Made by a program: the position numbers and the translations under genes. The notes beneath the pieces were generated by a model. The model was given only the letters and a program-made list of their open reading frames with translations, did no database searches and was not told where the DNA came from. Shown here one piece after another: positions 4,970-5,101 of a stretch of DNA of 5,101 bases (the first letter of the stretch is position 1; every line of letters starts with the position of its first letter). Origin of the DNA: CAZLAK01 sp964557545 (GTDB lineage Bacteria > Bacillota > Desulfotomaculia > Desulfotomaculales > Pelotomaculaceae); NCBI GenBank assembly GCA_964557545.1, contig CAZLAK010000070.1, positions 1 to 5,101 of the forward strand, given 5' to 3'.

Positions 4970-4998
4970 ATTATAATACTCTATTATACCAGTATCAA
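4970..4998 (-). promoter_or_regulatory. sigma-A promoter of the SdpI-family gene
   Basis: On the minus strand TTGATA (4998-4993), a 17-base spacer and a perfect TATAAT (4975-4970). A second TATAAT at 4988-4983 is too close to this -35 to pair with it. Transcription should begin near 4963, about 33 bases before the TTG start. Confidence 0.82.
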
Positions 4999-5010
4999 CC
5001 ACAAACACAA

Positions 5011-5042
5011 TGGCAAGGCTTCTATCCGCAAAAGCCTTGCCA
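5011..5042 (-). terminator. terminator hairpin downstream of tRNA-Lys
   Basis: TGGCAAGGCTT (5011-5021) pairs perfectly with AAGCCTTGCCA (5032-5042), an 11-bp stem with a 10-base loop, 13 bases after the tRNA-Lys CCA end. On the minus strand a T-rich but interrupted tract (TTGTGTTTGTGG) follows. The hairpin also insulates the SdpI-family promoter, which begins 12 bases further on. Confidence 0.65.
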
Positions 5043-5055
5043 TTTCTGGTTTTTC

Positions 5056-5101
5056 TGGTGGGCCATCAGGGACTCGAACCCCGAACCTGACGATTAAGAG
5101 T
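5056..5101 (-). tRNA. tRNA-Lys (anticodon CTT), 3' part, cut by the window end
   Basis: On the minus strand the window holds the anticodon loop CTCTTAA with anticodon CTT (complement of 5096-5098), and the 3' anticodon stem TCGTC. Next are the T arm CGGGG-TTCGAGT-CCCTG, the 3' acceptor strand ATGGCCC (5066-5060), discriminator A (5059) and an encoded CCA (5058-5056). The gene is cut at about nucleotide 31; its 5' half and promoter lie to the right. CTT with a TTAA-type loop is characteristic of bacterial tRNA-Lys. Confidence 0.88.

Overview
The window looks like a chromosomal segment of a Gram-positive Clostridia-type bacterium, possibly near the Desulfotomaculum/Pelotomaculum group. This is inferred from several things together: AGGAGG-like ribosome binding sites, near-consensus sigma-A promoters, a bacterial GlnRS gene, an SdpI-family membrane protein, and fossil IS and group II intron material. 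There is also a peroxiredoxin whose catalytic residue is encoded by an in-frame UGA. The lineage cannot be fixed from 5 kb.

Layout. Positions 1-1012 are a graveyard of mobile DNA. It holds the last 52 bases of a group II intron, then the C-terminal exon of an IS1634-like transposase into which the intron had inserted, then a decayed tyrosine recombinase with many stops and frameshifts, then GCGGTCA repeats. This block ends against an intact tRNA-Leu(CAG) gene on the minus strand, the kind of site such integrases use. The tRNA has its own terminator and a strong promoter.

Positions 1272-1865 (minus) hold the main discovery. An AhpC-type peroxiredoxin reads through a UGA exactly at the peroxidatic position (FTFV-U-PTE), with a plausible bacterial SECIS hairpin just downstream. 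A gene caller that treats UGA as stop reports only a 143-residue C-terminal piece starting at 1703. The full selenoprotein is 197 residues, and it also lacks the usual C-terminal resolving cysteine.

Across an AT-rich divergent intergenic region lies a 51-codon plus-strand ORF of unknown function with a strong ribosome binding site. Next comes glnS (glutaminyl-tRNA synthetase, 574 aa). Its clear promoter has a perfect 8-bp dyad lying over the -35 box, and its leader holds a hairpin with a tandem repeat in the loop. There is no T-box. A bidirectional terminator separates glnS from a convergent SdpI/DUF1648 membrane protein gene on the minus strand. That gene has a textbook promoter, which shows that the longest reading frame starts too far upstream. 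The window ends inside a tRNA-Lys(CTT) gene.

The live genes look like independent single-gene transcription units with their own promoters or terminators, not an operon. Two of them, GlnRS and the tRNAs, belong to translation. The selenoprotein implies that the host has SelA/SelB/SelD and tRNA-Sec elsewhere.
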